Shown here one piece after another: positions 26,787 through 38,020 of a DNA stretch of 64,000 bases (position 1 is the first letter of the stretch; every line of letters starts with the position of its first letter). The position numbers were made by a program, and so were the translations under genes. Below the pieces are notes generated by a model that was not told the origin of the DNA, made no database searches, and was given only the letters and a program-made list of their open reading frames with translations. Source of the DNA: an uncultured Granulosicoccaceae bacterium. GTDB lineage: Bacteria; Pseudomonadota; Gammaproteobacteria; Granulosicoccales; Granulosicoccaceae. Location of the stretch: NCBI GenBank assembly GCA_937957915.1, contig CALGNZ010000031.1, positions 1 to 64,000 on the forward strand, given 5' to 3'.

Positions 26787-28586
26787 ATGAGCCGCCGCTT
26801 GTTTGATCAAGGCTTGCAGGATCTGAGTCAGCCTATTACCAGCCTGAACGGAAGCAGCGAATCTGCCACTGATGCTGCGTTACTGATGCCTCAGAACAAT
26901 CAGTCTTATGTTTGCGGTGATCGGTCAGAGCCACTGTGGCGAAAAACAGTCTGGCAAGTGTTGAAAGACACCGAGGCGCGTTGTGGCAGTCGCAATGCTG
27001 TAGTGTTTTGTCAATCAGGTATCCGCTGGTCGTGGTCCGAATTTTTACGCAAAGTCGATGAGTTTGCGGCTGGGTTGCTTGCGATTGGTCTTAAACCCGG
27101 AGATCGCCTGGCTATCTGGTCTCCCAATAGCCCGCAGTGGTTGATCACTCAGTTTGCCACTGCAAGAATTGGCGTGATCCTGGTTACGATAAACCCTGCT
27201 TATAAAAGCAGTGAACTCGAGTATGCGCTAAACAAGTCGGGTGCAATCGCACTTGTGCTGTCACCAGATTTTAAGAAACTAAATTACCTTTCTATACTGA
27301 GAGATCTGGCGCCTGAGCTTGCCAATAGCGAGCCAGGGAAGCTGCAGTCGCCAGTACTAAAGCACCTCAAAACAGTAATCGTGACGCGTGACGAGGCAGA
27401 GCCAGGTACGGCAGAGCCAGGGACGTATTCATTTGCTCAGGTGGCCGCCATAGCAGGGCCTGCCAGTCGCCAGCGACTCGATTCAGTAACGGATTCTCTT
27501 GACCCCGATGATCCCATTAACATCCAGTTTACCTCTGGCACAACGGGCAGCCCAAAAGGGGCAACACTGACCCACTACAATATTGTGAATAATGGTCGAT
27601 TTACTGTCTCGAGATTACATCTGACACAGCGCGATACTCTGTGTATTCCGGTACCGCTCTATCATTGTTTTGGCATGGTTCTGGGCACACTGGGCTGCGT
27701 TAGTGTGGGTGCCTGTATGGTGTTCCCTGATGAGGGTTTTGACGCGGCGACCACGCTGGCAGCGTTAACCGCCGAGCGATGCACGGCATTGTATGGAGTG
27801 CCGACAATGTTTGTTGCCATGCTTGAATCAAAACAATTTGATGCGTCCGCACTTAGCACGCTGCGCACTGGCATCATGGCAGGAGCGCCTTGCCCTGAAG
27901 AGGTAATGAAGATGGTGATGACTCAGATGCATATGAGTGAAGTTACCATCGCCTATGGCATGACCGAGACCAGCCCGGTGTCTATGCAAAACCATATCGA
28001 CGATCCGTTGATCAAGCGCGTAGCGACGGTCGGTCGTATCCATCCTCACACGGAAGTGAAAATTGTCGATGTGTCGGGCAGGGTGACGCCCGTGGGTCAA
28101 TCGGGCGAGTTATGTACTCGCGGTTATCTGGTGATGCAGGGATACTGGAACGATGCATCACGCACCGATCAATCCATCGATGCGGCAGGATGGATGCACA
28201 GTGGGGATCTTGCGGTAATTGATGCCGAGGGTTATTGCGCTATTGTAGGTCGTGTTAAAGATATGCTTATCCGGGGTGGCGAGAATATCTATCCTCGAGA
28301 GATAGAAGAGCTGTTGTTTCAACACCCGAAGATTCAACAGGCACAGGTTTTTGGAGTTCCTGATAAGAGGTTGGGTGAAAGGGTTTGCGCATGGGTGGTG
28401 CTGCAGGTCGGTGAAACCATGACAGAAACGGATTTGCAGGAGTACTGCCGCGAACGAATGGCTATTTTTAAAGTGCCCGAGTACGTGCGATTTAAAGATG
28501 AGTTACCAATGACTGCGACTGGTAAGCCGCAAAAATTTGTAATGCGCGACCGTATGATTGCAGAGCTGGATGCGGCGTCCCGTTAA
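26787..28586 (+). CDS. AMP-forming acyl-CoA synthetase
   Basis: Protein of 599 residues, member of the ANL superfamily. AMP-binding P-loop [11 protein letters not shown] (about 252-262), GMTETSP, the hinge/adenylate motif [17 protein letters not shown] and the C-terminal catalytic Lys in TATGKPQKF are all present. Sequence style is that of FadD-like medium/long-chain fatty acyl-CoA synthetases. It starts 83 bases after the amidase stop in the same direction, so co-transcription is possible; an acid released by the amidase could be activated by it, which is speculation. Cytoplasmic or membrane-associated. Confidence 0.85.
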   Translation: MSRRLFDQGLQDLSQPITSLNGSSESATDAALLMPQNNQSYVCGDRSEPLWRKTVWQVLKDTEARCGSRNAVVFCQSGIRWSWSEFLRKVDEFAAGLLAIGLKPGDRLAIWSPNSPQWLITQFATARIGVILVTINPAYKSSELEYALNKSGAIALVLSPDFKKLNYLSILRDLAPELANSEPGKLQSPVLKHLKTVIVTRDEAEPGTAEPGTYSFAQVAAIAGPASRQRLDSVTDSLDPDDPINIQFTSGTTGSPKGATLTHYNIVNNGRFTVSRLHLTQRDTLCIPVPLYHCFGMVLGTLGCVSVGACMVFPDEGFDAATTLAALTAERCTALYGVPTMFVAMLESKQFDASALSTLRTGIMAGAPCPEEVMKMVMTQMHMSEVTIAYGMTETSPVSMQNHIDDPLIKRVATVGRIHPHTEVKIVDVSGRVTPVGQSGELCTRGYLVMQGYWNDASRTDQSIDAAGWMHSGDLAVIDAEGYCAIVGRVKDMLIRGGENIYPREIEELLFQHPKIQQAQVFGVPDKRLGERVCAWVVLQVGETMTETDLQEYCRERMAIFKVPEYVRFKDELPMTATGKPQKFVMRDRMIAELDAASR

Positions 28587-28675
28587 CTTAGTCGAAATCA
28601 GATCAGTATTAACAGGCTCTATTTGAACAGATAACAGTCCCCGTGGGCGAGCCAGGTGTGCCTTGGCTGGTCACA

Positions 28676-30433
28676 TTAGAAGAACGACGAAAAGGAATTG
28701 ATATCGGACACACTGGATAACGGAATATCCAGGATATACAGGTATTCGACGGTATCGGAGAAATCAATTTTGGCGCTGAAATCATCGAGGGCGCTATTCC
28801 ATGCGGCCGCTTTACTGTTGCCATTGCGAGCCCATTGGGCAAAGCTGCTGGTGGTCGTGTTGGTGTTGCTGTCTTCCAGATTGGCCGTAGCATTACCACC
28901 GACATTACCATTGTCAATGGTGACGTAGGTTGCCAGATTACTTACGGTTGCTCTGTTAGGCGGGGTTGTATTGGTAACATTGAAACCCAGAGAGTGCTGC
29001 ACAACCATAACCCGTTTCAACTGCTCAGATGTAGCGCCGTGAAACGACTGTAGTCGTTTGAGTACATCAGCAGTGAAGTCCATCGGCCCGCCATCGGCGA
29101 CTGACACGGTGTAACCGTTTTGCAGAGAATTCCAGAATTTGACTGCTTGTGCGTTAACTGCTTCAACCCATCCATCGCCAGTATCCAGATACGCGCCTGC
29201 GCCGTAGGCCGCATCTGCTACCTGTCTGCCTTTTTGACGACGCGATTCACCATTGTAATTACCCTGACCAAACATGTTGGTGCCAGATGTATAGAGAAAA
29301 TCAAGCGCTTCCGGGTTGCGTCCTCCGTGAGAAAATTGACCAGAAACCCCGTAGGCACCAATCACGACGGCTGGCGATATACCGAACTTGTCAGACAGAT
29401 TGGCGCCGGCTGCTATTGCCTGTAAGTCATCCAGATCGGGAGCAATGTCATAGTGCAGTGCGACCAGGTCAGTGGCTTGTGTAGTTTGTTCTGCTTGTAG
29501 AATAGTGCTGTAGCGGTAATCGATGTAGCGCCAGGACGCGTTGTTTTGGCGGTAAAAAAGTCGAACAAACAGAGTGGATGAATCAATTGGCAGAGAGGTA
29601 ACCGTTGCAGACGTTGCAGAACCCAGATGACCGCTGTTATACAGATCATCATTGCCCTCACTCGAGCCTGCATAGAGCCACCATTCGTTAATGCCCGCAC
29701 CCTGCCATGTGAAGGTTTGCGTTGCATTTGAGATTGAAGCGCCGGGGGCTGGTGACAACAGCTTGATTGCATTGTCTCCTGTATGAGCTGTGAGTGTAAA
29801 TTCGCGATGCCGCCATGCCGCTCCCGTTTGGCGATAGAAAAGTCGAATGTAAATGGTACGGCCGTCATGAGGTAATGCCGATATCGTTGTTGAGGTGACT
29901 GAACCCAGGTTGCCGCTGTTATAGATATCGTTGCTGCCCGTGCTGGACCCCAGGTATAGCCACCACTCGTCAATACCGTTACCGTGCCAGGTGAAAGTTT
30001 GCTGTGTGCCCGTCATGGTACTGCCTGCGCCGGGTGAAAGCAGGTCAATTGCGTTTGTGCCCGTGTGGGCCTGAAAAGTATAGTCGCGATGGCTCCATGT
30101 CTGGTTGGCGCCCCGGTAGAACAGACGCAGAAAAATGGTACGTCCGTCGTTTGGGAGGGCAGAGATATCGGCGCTGGTTGACTGTCCCAGGCTTCCGCTA
30201 TTGTGGATATCATTGGCACCTGCCGAAGTACCGAGATACAGCCAGGACTCACCCGTGTTTTCCAGCTGCCAGGAAAAGGTTTGAGTGGTAGAAGTAAGGG
30301 TGGATCCCTGCTGCGGGATTGCGAGCTCAAAGCCGTCTGCTGCTTTGGCAGTTTGCCAGGCTACAAGCGGTAGCAGAAGAAAAAGAAGTTGAAAGACAAA
30401 ATGCCTTCGCAGTTTATTGTTTCTAGCTGCCAT
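28676..30433 (-). CDS. Exported protein with three ~90-residue repeats and a C-terminal domain of unknown function
   Basis: Protein of 585 residues with a signal peptide (FVFQLLFLLLPLVAWQTAKAAD). Three modules follow, at about 36-125, 129-218 and 223-310, each with QTFxW, a WLYxGSSxGxNDIYNSG segment, LPxDGRTxxxRLFYR and a final W-x-x-x-x-Y/F; this is an Ig-like module seen in secreted proteobacterial proteins. Residues about 320-585 form another domain starting LHYDIAPDLDDLQAI, with an aspartate cluster faintly like nucleoside hydrolases (DxDPGxDD), then GQFSHGGRNPE. I do not recognise its family with confidence. Probably extracellular; a substrate-binding or hydrolytic role is inference. Convergent with the acyl-CoA synthetase gene. 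Confidence 0.75.
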   Translation of the reverse strand: MAARNNKLRRHFVFQLLFLLLPLVAWQTAKAADGFELAIPQQGSTLTSTTQTFSWQLENTGESWLYLGTSAGANDIHNSGSLGQSTSADISALPNDGRTIFLRLFYRGANQTWSHRDYTFQAHTGTNAIDLLSPGAGSTMTGTQQTFTWHGNGIDEWWLYLGSSTGSNDIYNSGNLGSVTSTTISALPHDGRTIYIRLFYRQTGAAWRHREFTLTAHTGDNAIKLLSPAPGASISNATQTFTWQGAGINEWWLYAGSSEGNDDLYNSGHLGSATSATVTSLPIDSSTLFVRLFYRQNNASWRYIDYRYSTILQAEQTTQATDLVALHYDIAPDLDDLQAIAAGANLSDKFGISPAVVIGAYGVSGQFSHGGRNPEALDFLYTSGTNMFGQGNYNGESRRQKGRQVADAAYGAGAYLDTGDGWVEAVNAQAVKFWNSLQNGYTVSVADGGPMDFTADVLKRLQSFHGATSEQLKRVMVVQHSLGFNVTNTTPPNRATVSNLATYVTIDNGNVGGNATANLEDSNTNTTTSSFAQWARNGNSKAAAWNSALDDFSAKIDFSDTVEYLYILDIPLSSVSDINSFSSFF

Positions 30434-30830
30434 GGATCTCTCGCACGCTCGGATGAATAGTCGATAGACAAAGGGACCTTCGCTCTGTCAGTGGCCTCAC
30501 AGATCACTGCGCGTTCGGTGTGACGCGGTCCTCAATCTGGCACGGTTTACAGGGTATCTTGTCGATGCACGATGATCGCGAGGCAGTGTTGAGTTTGTGA
30601 ACTCGTCCTGAGCTATTTTTCAGTGTTGTGAACCACTTGGAAAAATTCAGGGTGATATCAAAACGTGCTGAGGCACCAAAGCCGGGTTGGCGCTGCGAGG
30701 GCAAATGAGCAACTGTTGGGTACGATTAAGCCATCTACAGAGTTGGTTGCATTTGCCTGCGAGAGGGTGCGGTGTGGGTATGTGGCAAGGCGAAAAACTC
30801 GATAAAGCCTTGTCAGGCGCACTACCCGCG
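30434..30830. other. Intergenic region, no supported gene
   Basis: About 400 bases between two minus-strand genes. Frames of about 60 codons exist on both strands, without convincing starts or protein character. It should carry the promoter of the repeat-module protein at its left end. Confidence 0.4.
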
Positions 30831-31190
30831 CTAACCTATGATGATAAGAAACCAGACAGCGGCCAATTGAATTAGCGCAATTAAAACAGCAGCGGAGCCT
30901 GCGTCTTTGGCATAGCCGGCCAGGTCGTGAAATTCAGAGCCGACTCTGTCGACCACAGCTTCCACACCGGTGTTGAGAAGTTCGACGATCAGTACCAGCA
31001 AAACACTGGCGACTAATACCGCACGCTCCAGGCCGTTGTCCCCGACAAAAATTGCCACGGGTAGAAGAATCAGAGCGAGAACGGCTTCCTGTCTGAACGC
31101 AGCTTCAGTTTTCAGTGCTCGCCTCAGGCCGTTTATGGAAAACCCGAGGGCGGAAATCAGGCGGCTAACGCCGGTATCTTCGTTTTTCAT
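30831..31190 (-). CDS. dgkA: Diacylglycerol kinase
   Basis: Protein of 119 residues, the size of E. coli DgkA, with three transmembrane helices. Signatures: EAAFRQE (about 29-35) and ELLNTGVEAVVDRVG (about 70-84) with the catalytic/metal Glu, followed by KDAGSAAV. It phosphorylates diacylglycerol, recycling the lipid left over from periplasmic glucan or lipopolysaccharide modification, at the inner membrane. Same strand as the dehydratase upstream, 147 bases apart. Confidence 0.93.
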   Translation of the reverse strand: MKNEDTGVSRLISALGFSINGLRRALKTEAAFRQEAVLALILLPVAIFVGDNGLERAVLVASVLLVLIVELLNTGVEAVVDRVGSEFHDLAGYAKDAGSAAVLIALIQLAAVWFLIIIG

Positions 31191-31337
31191 CTATAACTAT
31201 TTTATTCAGGTGGTTCAGCGCAATGTTTATTGCTTGCACGATCTACCGCTGAAAGGCGATAAGTAGTATACCGTGCTACAAAAACAGACTGATATGGGTT
31301 AGTACCATTCTTTGGATAATAGCCAAACGATTGGGGC

Positions 31338-32312
31338 TTATCCGCTGGTGAGTCGCTGAAATGTTGCCTGGTCGATGTTGCTGCCACAGAGAATCAATGC
31401 GACTCGTTTGTTGGCAAGGCGTTCATTCAGTGGATAGAGTAATCCGGCCATAGCCGCAGCGCACGCAGGTTCCACTGCCAGCTTAAGATCGGTAAACATT
31501 AAACGCATAACAGTCGCCAGTTGCTCGTCAGTGACTGTTACGATGTCGTCGACAAATTTTTGCACAATTGCAAATGACTGGGGCAGGTGCATCGGGGCAC
31601 CCAGGCTATCTGCGATAGTATTGACTGTAACCGGATCAATTGGCGAATGTTGACTGAGACTGTCAGACATACCCGAGGCGCCCTCCGGTTCGATGCCATA
31701 CACTTTGCAGTCCGGTTGGGTCAGTTTGATTGCGGTGGCAATACCGGAAATCAACCCGCCGCCGCCAACGGGTACGATCACCGCATCCAGTTCGGGCAGG
31801 TGCTGGTTGAGTTCAAGTCCTATTGTGGCTGTTCCGGCGAATGTATGCTGACCCTCAAACGGATGCACCATGGTTCGCCCTTCACTTTTCTGCAACTCGG
31901 CAACAATCGACCGTAACTCTGCGATGTCTTCACCAAAGATAACCTCGGCGCCCAACCGCTTGCAGCTGTCTACCCGAAACGGGTTGGCTGTTTTTGGCAT
32001 AACAACCTTTGCTGTGGTGCCGAGTTTGTTTGCCGCATAGGCGGTGGCGATTGCATGATTACCGGCTGAAAAAGCAGTAATACCACGGCGCTTTTCATCG
32101 TCATTCAAGTGGGAGACCACATTGATTGCACCGCGCGCCTTGAAGCTGCCGGTTTTTTGCAGTAACTCCATTTTCAGGTAAATGGCGGCGCCGTTTCCGA
32201 TGGCATCGATGCCTTCAATGCCGTAATAGGGCAGGACCGGAGTCGGGGATATATAAGGAGCAATCCGCCGGGCTGTGGCATTGATTTGGTCGAGTGACGG
32301 ATAGTCGGTCAT
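31338..32312 (-). CDS. PLP-dependent threonine/serine dehydratase
   Basis: Protein of 324 residues from ATG at 32312 (MTDYPSLDQI); the frame extends to GTG at 32354, and neither start has a strong ribosome binding site. Fold-type II PLP enzyme: KTGSFKARGA with the Schiff-base Lys, FSAGNHAIATAYAA, the glycine loop PVGGGGLISG, and CGSNID near the C-terminus. No ACT regulatory domain, so it is of the catabolic (TdcB/serine racemase-like) rather than biosynthetic IlvA type. It would deaminate threonine or serine to 2-oxo acids and ammonia. The MFS transporter gene ends 66 bases upstream on the same strand, so the two may be co-transcribed. Confidence 0.85.
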   Translation of the reverse strand: MTDYPSLDQINATARRIAPYISPTPVLPYYGIEGIDAIGNGAAIYLKMELLQKTGSFKARGAINVVSHLNDDEKRRGITAFSAGNHAIATAYAANKLGTTAKVVMPKTANPFRVDSCKRLGAEVIFGEDIAELRSIVAELQKSEGRTMVHPFEGQHTFAGTATIGLELNQHLPELDAVIVPVGGGGLISGIATAIKLTQPDCKVYGIEPEGASGMSDSLSQHSPIDPVTVNTIADSLGAPMHLPQSFAIVQKFVDDIVTVTDEQLATVMRLMFTDLKLAVEPACAAAMAGLLYPLNERLANKRVALILCGSNIDQATFQRLTSG

Positions 32313-32378
32313 GAGTGGGCCAGTTATTCGCTGTGACAAGCCTTTAAAATACACGCAACCGCTTCAGTCGTGGTGATT

Positions 32379-33554
32379 TTAACGTGTGGTAAAGCCACGT
32401 CGCAGGCACAGGCCGATCAGCAAAATCAGGTAGACGCCAGTCAGCATCATTGGCAGCCCGTACAAAGCCGAGATCTTGATTGACCAGCCTGCGGCGACAG
32501 AGCCGACCAGCGCGCCAACACCCCACATCGCCGAGAATGCAGCGGTGCCATTGATCAGTTCTTGCCCGGAGAATCTGTCTCCCAGTGATTTTAGCGATAC
32601 GGTATACACCCCGTAACCGGTGGAGCCTGCCAGAATCAGCAGCGGCCAAAGCCAGTCAGTGTGCAGAACCCACGGAATCGGAAATATCAACACTGTGGTA
32701 AGGGCGGCGCAGCCTGCCAGCACAATCCTCGGTGGATAGATATCAGCCAGCCAGCCGATCGGGAACTGAAGGATTACATTGCCAATGATGAGTGCCGTTA
32801 ATGAATAGGCTGCGTCGCTTTGACTGAGGCCATTACTAACGCCATACACTGGCAGCATTGGTAAAGTTGCCGAATCCAGAATGGCGAAGCAGGCAACTGC
32901 GAGAATCAGCATTGGGGCCTTTGGCACAAACGATAACCAGCCAACAGCCTTTGACTCGCCTTTGGAAGGCGTGTGGTCTTCACGAATCAGGCTGATGACC
33001 AGTGTGCCGAGAAACAGGCTCAGTGCGCCGACAATGAATGGCTGCCATCCATCGATACCAATAAATCCGATTAATGCCGGGCCGGCGGCGAAACTAATCG
33101 ACAGCACACTGGCGTAAATCGCGACCACTTTGCCACGGTGCTCACTGACTACTGAACCGATAACCCAGGCTTCGCTTAAGACAAAAAGAACCGCAATAGA
33201 CATACCGTTGAGTGTGCGAATGACAAACCATGCGGACATGCTGTCGAACACTTTGTAGCAAAGAAAAAGCAAGCAGGTGACAAGCGAGGCAGCAATAGCC
33301 AGTCGCCTGGGGCCGTACTTTTCCGATAAAAAAGGGATTGCCGGTGCGAACAGCAAAATGCCCAGTGGCATCATTGCCGAATTGAGTCCGATCAGTTCGG
33401 CAGACACGCCTTGTCGTTCCATTAGCAAAGACAATAACGGGGCAGACATACCAAAGGCCAAACCAAATACACCAATAGCGGAACAGGCTGCTACCAGATT
33501 GCGAAAGTCGGTATGTTGACGCGATATTGTTGTTGTGGTTGTGATCGTGTCCAT
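32379..33554 (-). CDS. Major facilitator superfamily transporter
   Basis: Protein of 391 residues with about twelve hydrophobic segments in two six-helix halves. The loop after helix 2 reads PFLSEKYGPRRLAIA, a form of the MFS signature, repeated in the second half as GWLADIYPPRIVLAG. The N-terminus has a threonine-rich stretch (TITTTTTIS) before helix 1. Similar in style to YcaD/drug-efflux-like MFS proteins; the substrate is unknown. Upstream of, and in line with, the dehydratase gene; divergent from carA. Confidence 0.82.
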   Translation of the reverse strand: MDTITTTTTISRQHTDFRNLVAACSAIGVFGLAFGMSAPLLSLLMERQGVSAELIGLNSAMMPLGILLFAPAIPFLSEKYGPRRLAIAASLVTCLLFLCYKVFDSMSAWFVIRTLNGMSIAVLFVLSEAWVIGSVVSEHRGKVVAIYASVLSISFAAGPALIGFIGIDGWQPFIVGALSLFLGTLVISLIREDHTPSKGESKAVGWLSFVPKAPMLILAVACFAILDSATLPMLPVYGVSNGLSQSDAAYSLTALIIGNVILQFPIGWLADIYPPRIVLAGCAALTTVLIFPIPWVLHTDWLWPLLILAGSTGYGVYTVSLKSLGDRFSGQELINGTAAFSAMWGVGALVGSVAAGWSIKISALYGLPMMLTGVYLILLIGLCLRRGFTTR

Positions 33555-33583
33555 TGGGCTCTTGTGAGCAGGCCTCTTATGAG

Positions 33584-33613
33584 TTAGACAGAGAAACGCA
33601 GATTCCGTAAAAT
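33584..33613 (+). promoter_or_regulatory. Putative carAB promoter
   Basis: TTAGAC (33584-33589) and TAAAAT (33608-33613) separated by 18 bases, about 35 bases before the carA start. A GGCAG-ATTA-CTGCC hairpin (33624-33637) follows in the short leader. This pair is the best sigma70-like match in the spacer; a role in pyrimidine or arginine control is unproven. Confidence 0.45.
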
Positions 33614-33648
33614 AGCGGGCAGCGGCAGATTACTGCCATCCCCCCTTG

Positions 33649-34809
33649 ATGTATTTCACAGAGATAAACCGGTTGCGTAGAAACGCCATACTAGCGCTCG
33701 CCGACGGCACCGTGTTCGAAGGTCAAGCTATTGGATCGGAATGCCGTAGCATCGGAGAAGTGGTATTCAATACTGCTATGACTGGCTACCAGGAAATTCT
33801 AACCGATCCCTCCTACTCGAAGCAGATCGTTACACTGACTGTGCCACATGTAGGCAACACAGGTGTGAATTCTGAAGACGAAGAGTCGTCATCAATCCAC
33901 GCGGCGGGTCTGGTCATCAGAGACCTGCCATTGCTGACCAGTAGTTTTCGCAGTGAAGGTGATCTTGAGAGTTATCTGATTGACCGTAATGTCGCAGCTA
34001 TTGCCGATATTGACACCCGCCAGCTAACCCGCCTGTTGCGTGAGAAGGGCTCTCAGTCCGGGGTCATTGACGCTACTGCCTCGCCAAATAAAGAGGCGGC
34101 AATACAGATGGCGCGTGAATTTTCAGGGCTCGTCGGTATGGACCTCGCGCAGCATGTCAGCACAACTGAAACCTATCAATGGAACAGCAGCACCTGGCAG
34201 CTTGGAATCGGTTCAACCCAACGTGCAGATTTGCCCTTGCAGGTTGTCGCGTACGACTACGGTATTAAAAGAAATATTCTGCGCATGCTGGTCGATGCAG
34301 GGTGTCATGTGACAGTGGTTAACGCGAAAACGCCCGCGGCAGACGTGTTAGCGCTGCGGCCGGACGGTGTATTTTTATCGAACGGGCCGGGTGATCCGGA
34401 GCCATGCGATTACGCGATTGCCGCTATTAAGGAAATTCTTGGACAGGTGCCAGTGTTCGGGATTTGCCTGGGTCATCAGTTGTTGGCGCTGGCGAGCGGA
34501 GCGGTGACCGAAAAGATGAAGTTTGGACATCACGGTGGAAATCACCCGGTTATCGATCTACAGACAAAGGAGGTGATGATCTCAAGCCAGAATCACGGCT
34601 TTGCGGTCAGCGAGCAAAGTTTGCCGGCGACGCTTGTTGCCACGCATCGATCACTATTTGACGGAACGCTACAGGGAATACGACGAACAGACGTGCCAGC
34701 TTACGGTTTTCAGGGGCATCCGGAAGCGAGCCCCGGGCCGCACGATCTGGCGTCGTTGTTTTCGCAGTTCACGCAAATGATGGAGCAGGCCAAACATGCC
34801 AAAGCGTAG
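33649..34809 (+). CDS. carA: Carbamoyl-phosphate synthase small (glutaminase) subunit
   Basis: Protein of about 386 residues; ATG at 33649 chosen over the adjoining TTG at 33646, but a TTG at 33670 ([12 protein letters not shown]) is also possible because no start has a clear Shine-Dalgarno. The N-terminal CarA domain has [17 protein letters not shown]. The C-terminal class I glutamine amidotransferase has nucleophile Cys in [13 protein letters not shown] (about residue 270) and the His/Glu pair in [12 protein letters not shown]. It releases ammonia from glutamine for CarB, feeding pyrimidine and arginine synthesis. Overlaps carB by 14 bases. Confidence 0.96.
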   Translation: MYFTEINRLRRNAILALADGTVFEGQAIGSECRSIGEVVFNTAMTGYQEILTDPSYSKQIVTLTVPHVGNTGVNSEDEESSSIHAAGLVIRDLPLLTSSFRSEGDLESYLIDRNVAAIADIDTRQLTRLLREKGSQSGVIDATASPNKEAAIQMAREFSGLVGMDLAQHVSTTETYQWNSSTWQLGIGSTQRADLPLQVVAYDYGIKRNILRMLVDAGCHVTVVNAKTPAADVLALRPDGVFLSNGPGDPEPCDYAIAAIKEILGQVPVFGICLGHQLLALASGAVTEKMKFGHHGGNHPVIDLQTKEVMISSQNHGFAVSEQSLPATLVATHRSLFDGTLQGIRRTDVPAYGFQGHPEASPGPHDLASLFSQFTQMMEQAKHAKA

Positions 34810-37800
34810 TGACCTCAGCACAATTTTGGTGATCGGTGCCGGTCCCATAATTATCGGGCAGGCTTGCGAGTTCGATTATTCAGGTGCCCAGGCCTGTAAG
34901 GCATTGCGGGAAGAGGGCTACCGCGTTGTGTTGGTGAACTCTAATCCGGCAACCATCATGACTGACCCGTCAACGGCTGACGCTGTGTATATCGAGCCGG
35001 TTGACTGGCAGTTGGTAGAGAGAATTATTGAGCGTGAGCGACCAGATGCAATTTTGCCTACCATGGGCGGGCAAACGGGCCTCAATTGCGCGCTGGATCT
35101 ATTCCACAATGGTGTGCTCGATAAATATTCTGTCGAGTTAATCGGTGCCAGACCCGAGGCGATCGATCTGGCCGAAGATCGCGACAAATTTCGCCATGCG
35201 ATGACCGATATTGGCCTCGATACGCCGAATGCCCGCATCGCACATTCGATGGACGAAGCCTACGCCGGGCTGGAGCATATTGGCTTCCCGACCATCATTC
35301 GCCCCTCTTTCACCCTTGGTGGCAGCGGTGGCGGTATTGCCTTCAACCGCGATGAATTCACTGAAATCTGTCAACGTGGGCTCGATCTGTCGCCGACCAC
35401 CGAAATCCTTCTCGAAGAATCGGTGTTGGGTTGGAAAGAGTATGAAATGGAAGTGGTGCGTGACTCAGCGGACAACTGCATCATAGTTTGTTCGATCGAA
35501 AATCTTGATCCGATGGGGGTCCACACCGGCGACTCGATTACCGTTGCGCCGGCGCAAACACTGACAGACAAAGAGCTGCAGATAATGCGGAATGCCTCAA
35601 TCGATGTTCTGCGAAAAATAGGGGTCGACACCGGTGGTTCCAACGTACAGTTTGCGGTAAACCCGGATGACGGTCGCCTGATCGTGATTGAAATGAACCC
35701 GCGTGTATCACGATCATCGGCGCTGGCTTCAAAGGCCACCGGGTTTCCGATCGCACGCGTCGCGGCAAAGCTGGCTGTCGGCTACACGCTTGATGAGTTG
35801 CGAAACGATATTACTGGCGGCGCGACTCCGGCATCGTTTGAGCCTGCGATTGATTATGTGGTTACCAAAATACCGCGCTTCACATTCGAGAAATTCCCAA
35901 CCGCTGACGGCCGCCTCACAACGCAAATGAAGTCGGTTGGCGAAGTCATGGCAATTGGTCGTAATCAACAGGAGTCTTTGCAAAAGGCGTTGCGAGGTCT
36001 TGAAGTTGGCGTCAGCGGGTTTGATGAAATTTTGCCGGACAACCTGTCGCGTGAAGACCGGGAAAGTGAATTGCAGCTGCAACTCAGTCAACCGGGTGAC
36101 AAGCGTTTATGGTACGTCGCAGATGCTTTCAGGTTTGGCTATTCACTGGAACAGATTCATGATTACACCCGCATTGACCCGTGGTTTCTGGCGCAGATTG
36201 AAGATCTGATCGCCTCAGAGGAAGAGCTGAGACATCGGCACATAGATGATATCAACCGCGCTGAGCTGCGGCAGTTAAAGCGGCAGGGTTTCTCGGATAT
36301 GCGTATTGCGACAGTCTGTGGCGTTGAAGAGAGCGCTGTGCGCGAGCGCCGTCATGCGCTGGGTCTGCGGCCGGTGTACAAGCGCGTTGATACCTGCGCG
36401 GCCGAGTTCGCTACTAATACTGCGTATCTGTATTCAACCTATGAAAACGAGTGCGAGGCGGCGCCAACCGAGCGAGATAAAATAGTGGTACTGGGTGGAG
36501 GGCCTAATCGAATCGGACAGGGTATCGAGTTCGATTACTGCTGTGTACATGCGTCGCTGGCGCTGCGCGAAGACGGTTATGAAACCATCATGATCAACTG
36601 CAACCCGGAAACAGTGTCAACTGACTACGACACCTCTGATCGCCTTTATTTCGAGCCATTGACGTTTGAAGATGTATCAGAGGTGCTGCATGTCGAAAAC
36701 CCGAAAGGCGTTATCGTTCAGTACGGCGGGCAAACACCGCTCAAGCTGGCAGACGAACTTTGGCAACACGGCGCGCCGGTAATTGGTACCTCGCCGGATG
36801 CGATAGATCTGGCTGAAGATCGTGAGCGCTTCAAGCAACTTGTTGATCGGATTGGGTTACGACAACCGCCGAATCAAACGGCAACCACACTTGATGAGGC
36901 CTTGCAGGCTGCTATCGAGATTGGTTATCCGCTGGTGGTGCGGCCCTCCTATGTGCTCGGTGGCCGAGCAATGGAAATTGTCTACAGCGACGAAGAACTT
37001 AAACGCTACATTGCCACTGCAGTGTCGGTCTCCAACGATTCACCGGTGTTGCTGGATCGCTTTCTGGACGATGCAATTGAAGTTGATGTCGATGCAATCT
37101 GTGATGGCCAAACCGTCCTGATTGGCGGCATTATGGAGCATATTGAGCAGGCCGGTGTGCACTCGGGCGATTCAGGTTGTTCGCTGCCGCCCTACAGTTT
37201 GTCTGAGCAAGTGCAAAGCGACTTGCGAACGCAGATGAGCACATTGGCAATGGAACTTGGCGTTGTCGGATTGGTCAATGCTCAATTCGCGATCAAAGGC
37301 AAAGACATTTACATTATCGAGGTAAATCCTCGTGCATCGCGTACCGTGCCATTCGTATCAAAGGCGACCGGTGTGCCACTGGCCTCTATTGCCGCACGCT
37401 GCATGGCAGGTAAGTCTCTGGCAGAGCAGGGTTATACCAGCATGGCCAGGCAAAAACACTTTGCTGTGAAAGAATCGGTGTTCCCGTTCGTCAAGTTCCC
37501 GGGTGTCGATCCGTTGCTGGGGCCAGAGATGAAGTCCACCGGAGAGGTAATGGGTAGCGGGCGCACCTTTGCCGAGGCATTTGGCAAGAGTTCGCTTGCT
37601 GCGGGAATGAGATTGCCAGACAGTGGTGTCGCACTGCTTAGTGTGCGCGACGCCGATAAAAAACAGTTACCTGAATTGGCAACGATGCTGCATAAAGCCG
37701 GGTTCCTGATGGTCGCAACAGCCGGCACTCATGCGGGTATTGTTGCTGCCGGGTTTCCGTGTGAGCCGGTCAACAAGGTAAAGCAGGGGCGGCCGCATGT

Positions 37801-38020
37801 GGTTGATATGATTAAAAATGATGAGATATCGTTGATAATAAACACGACTGATGGACGCCAGGCTATATCGGATTCATTCCTCATTCGCCGTGAGGCGCTG
37901 AATCACAAGATTGCCTACGCCACAACGATGGCTGCCGGTAAAGCAATTTGCTCGGCGCTGAAAGAAAGTCCGTATAAAAATATCTATAATTTACAAGAGC
38001 TACACGAGGAGTTGGTATGA
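34796..38020 (+). CDS. carB: Carbamoyl-phosphate synthase large subunit
   Basis: Protein of 1074 residues, full length for the family. It is an internal duplication: each half has an ATP-grasp unit, the first opening with [20 protein letters not shown] and the second with [21 protein letters not shown]-grasp landmarks [13 protein letters not shown] and [13 protein letters not shown], and paired [12 protein letters not shown] and [12 protein letters not shown], are present, followed by a C-terminal MGS-like allosteric domain ([29 protein letters not shown]). It makes carbamoyl phosphate from bicarbonate, ammonia and two ATP. Its end overlaps greA by four bases (ATGA). Confidence 0.97.
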   Translation: MPKRSDLSTILVIGAGPIIIGQACEFDYSGAQACKALREEGYRVVLVNSNPATIMTDPSTADAVYIEPVDWQLVERIIERERPDAILPTMGGQTGLNCALDLFHNGVLDKYSVELIGARPEAIDLAEDRDKFRHAMTDIGLDTPNARIAHSMDEAYAGLEHIGFPTIIRPSFTLGGSGGGIAFNRDEFTEICQRGLDLSPTTEILLEESVLGWKEYEMEVVRDSADNCIIVCSIENLDPMGVHTGDSITVAPAQTLTDKELQIMRNASIDVLRKIGVDTGGSNVQFAVNPDDGRLIVIEMNPRVSRSSALASKATGFPIARVAAKLAVGYTLDELRNDITGGATPASFEPAIDYVVTKIPRFTFEKFPTADGRLTTQMKSVGEVMAIGRNQQESLQKALRGLEVGVSGFDEILPDNLSREDRESELQLQLSQPGDKRLWYVADAFRFGYSLEQIHDYTRIDPWFLAQIEDLIASEEELRHRHIDDINRAELRQLKRQGFSDMRIATVCGVEESAVRERRHALGLRPVYKRVDTCAAEFATNTAYLYSTYENECEAAPTERDKIVVLGGGPNRIGQGIEFDYCCVHASLALREDGYETIMINCNPETVSTDYDTSDRLYFEPLTFEDVSEVLHVENPKGVIVQYGGQTPLKLADELWQHGAPVIGTSPDAIDLAEDRERFKQLVDRIGLRQPPNQTATTLDEALQAAIEIGYPLVVRPSYVLGGRAMEIVYSDEELKRYIATAVSVSNDSPVLLDRFLDDAIEVDVDAICDGQTVLIGGIMEHIEQAGVHSGDSGCSLPPYSLSEQVQSDLRTQMSTLAMELGVVGLVNAQFAIKGKDIYIIEVNPRASRTVPFVSKATGVPLASIAARCMAGKSLAEQGYTSMARQKHFAVKESVFPFVKFPGVDPLLGPEMKSTGEVMGSGRTFAEAFGKSSLAAGMRLPDSGVALLSVRDADKKQLPELATMLHKAGFLMVATAGTHAGIVAAGFPCEPVNKVKQGRPHVVDMIKNDEISLIINTTDGRQAISDSFLIRREALNHKIAYATTMAAGKAICSALKESPYKNIYNLQELHEELV

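Noticed and set aside
30504-30875. Small frames on both strands around the dgkA 3-prime end
   Set aside because: Overlap dgkA or lack starts; composition is not protein-like.
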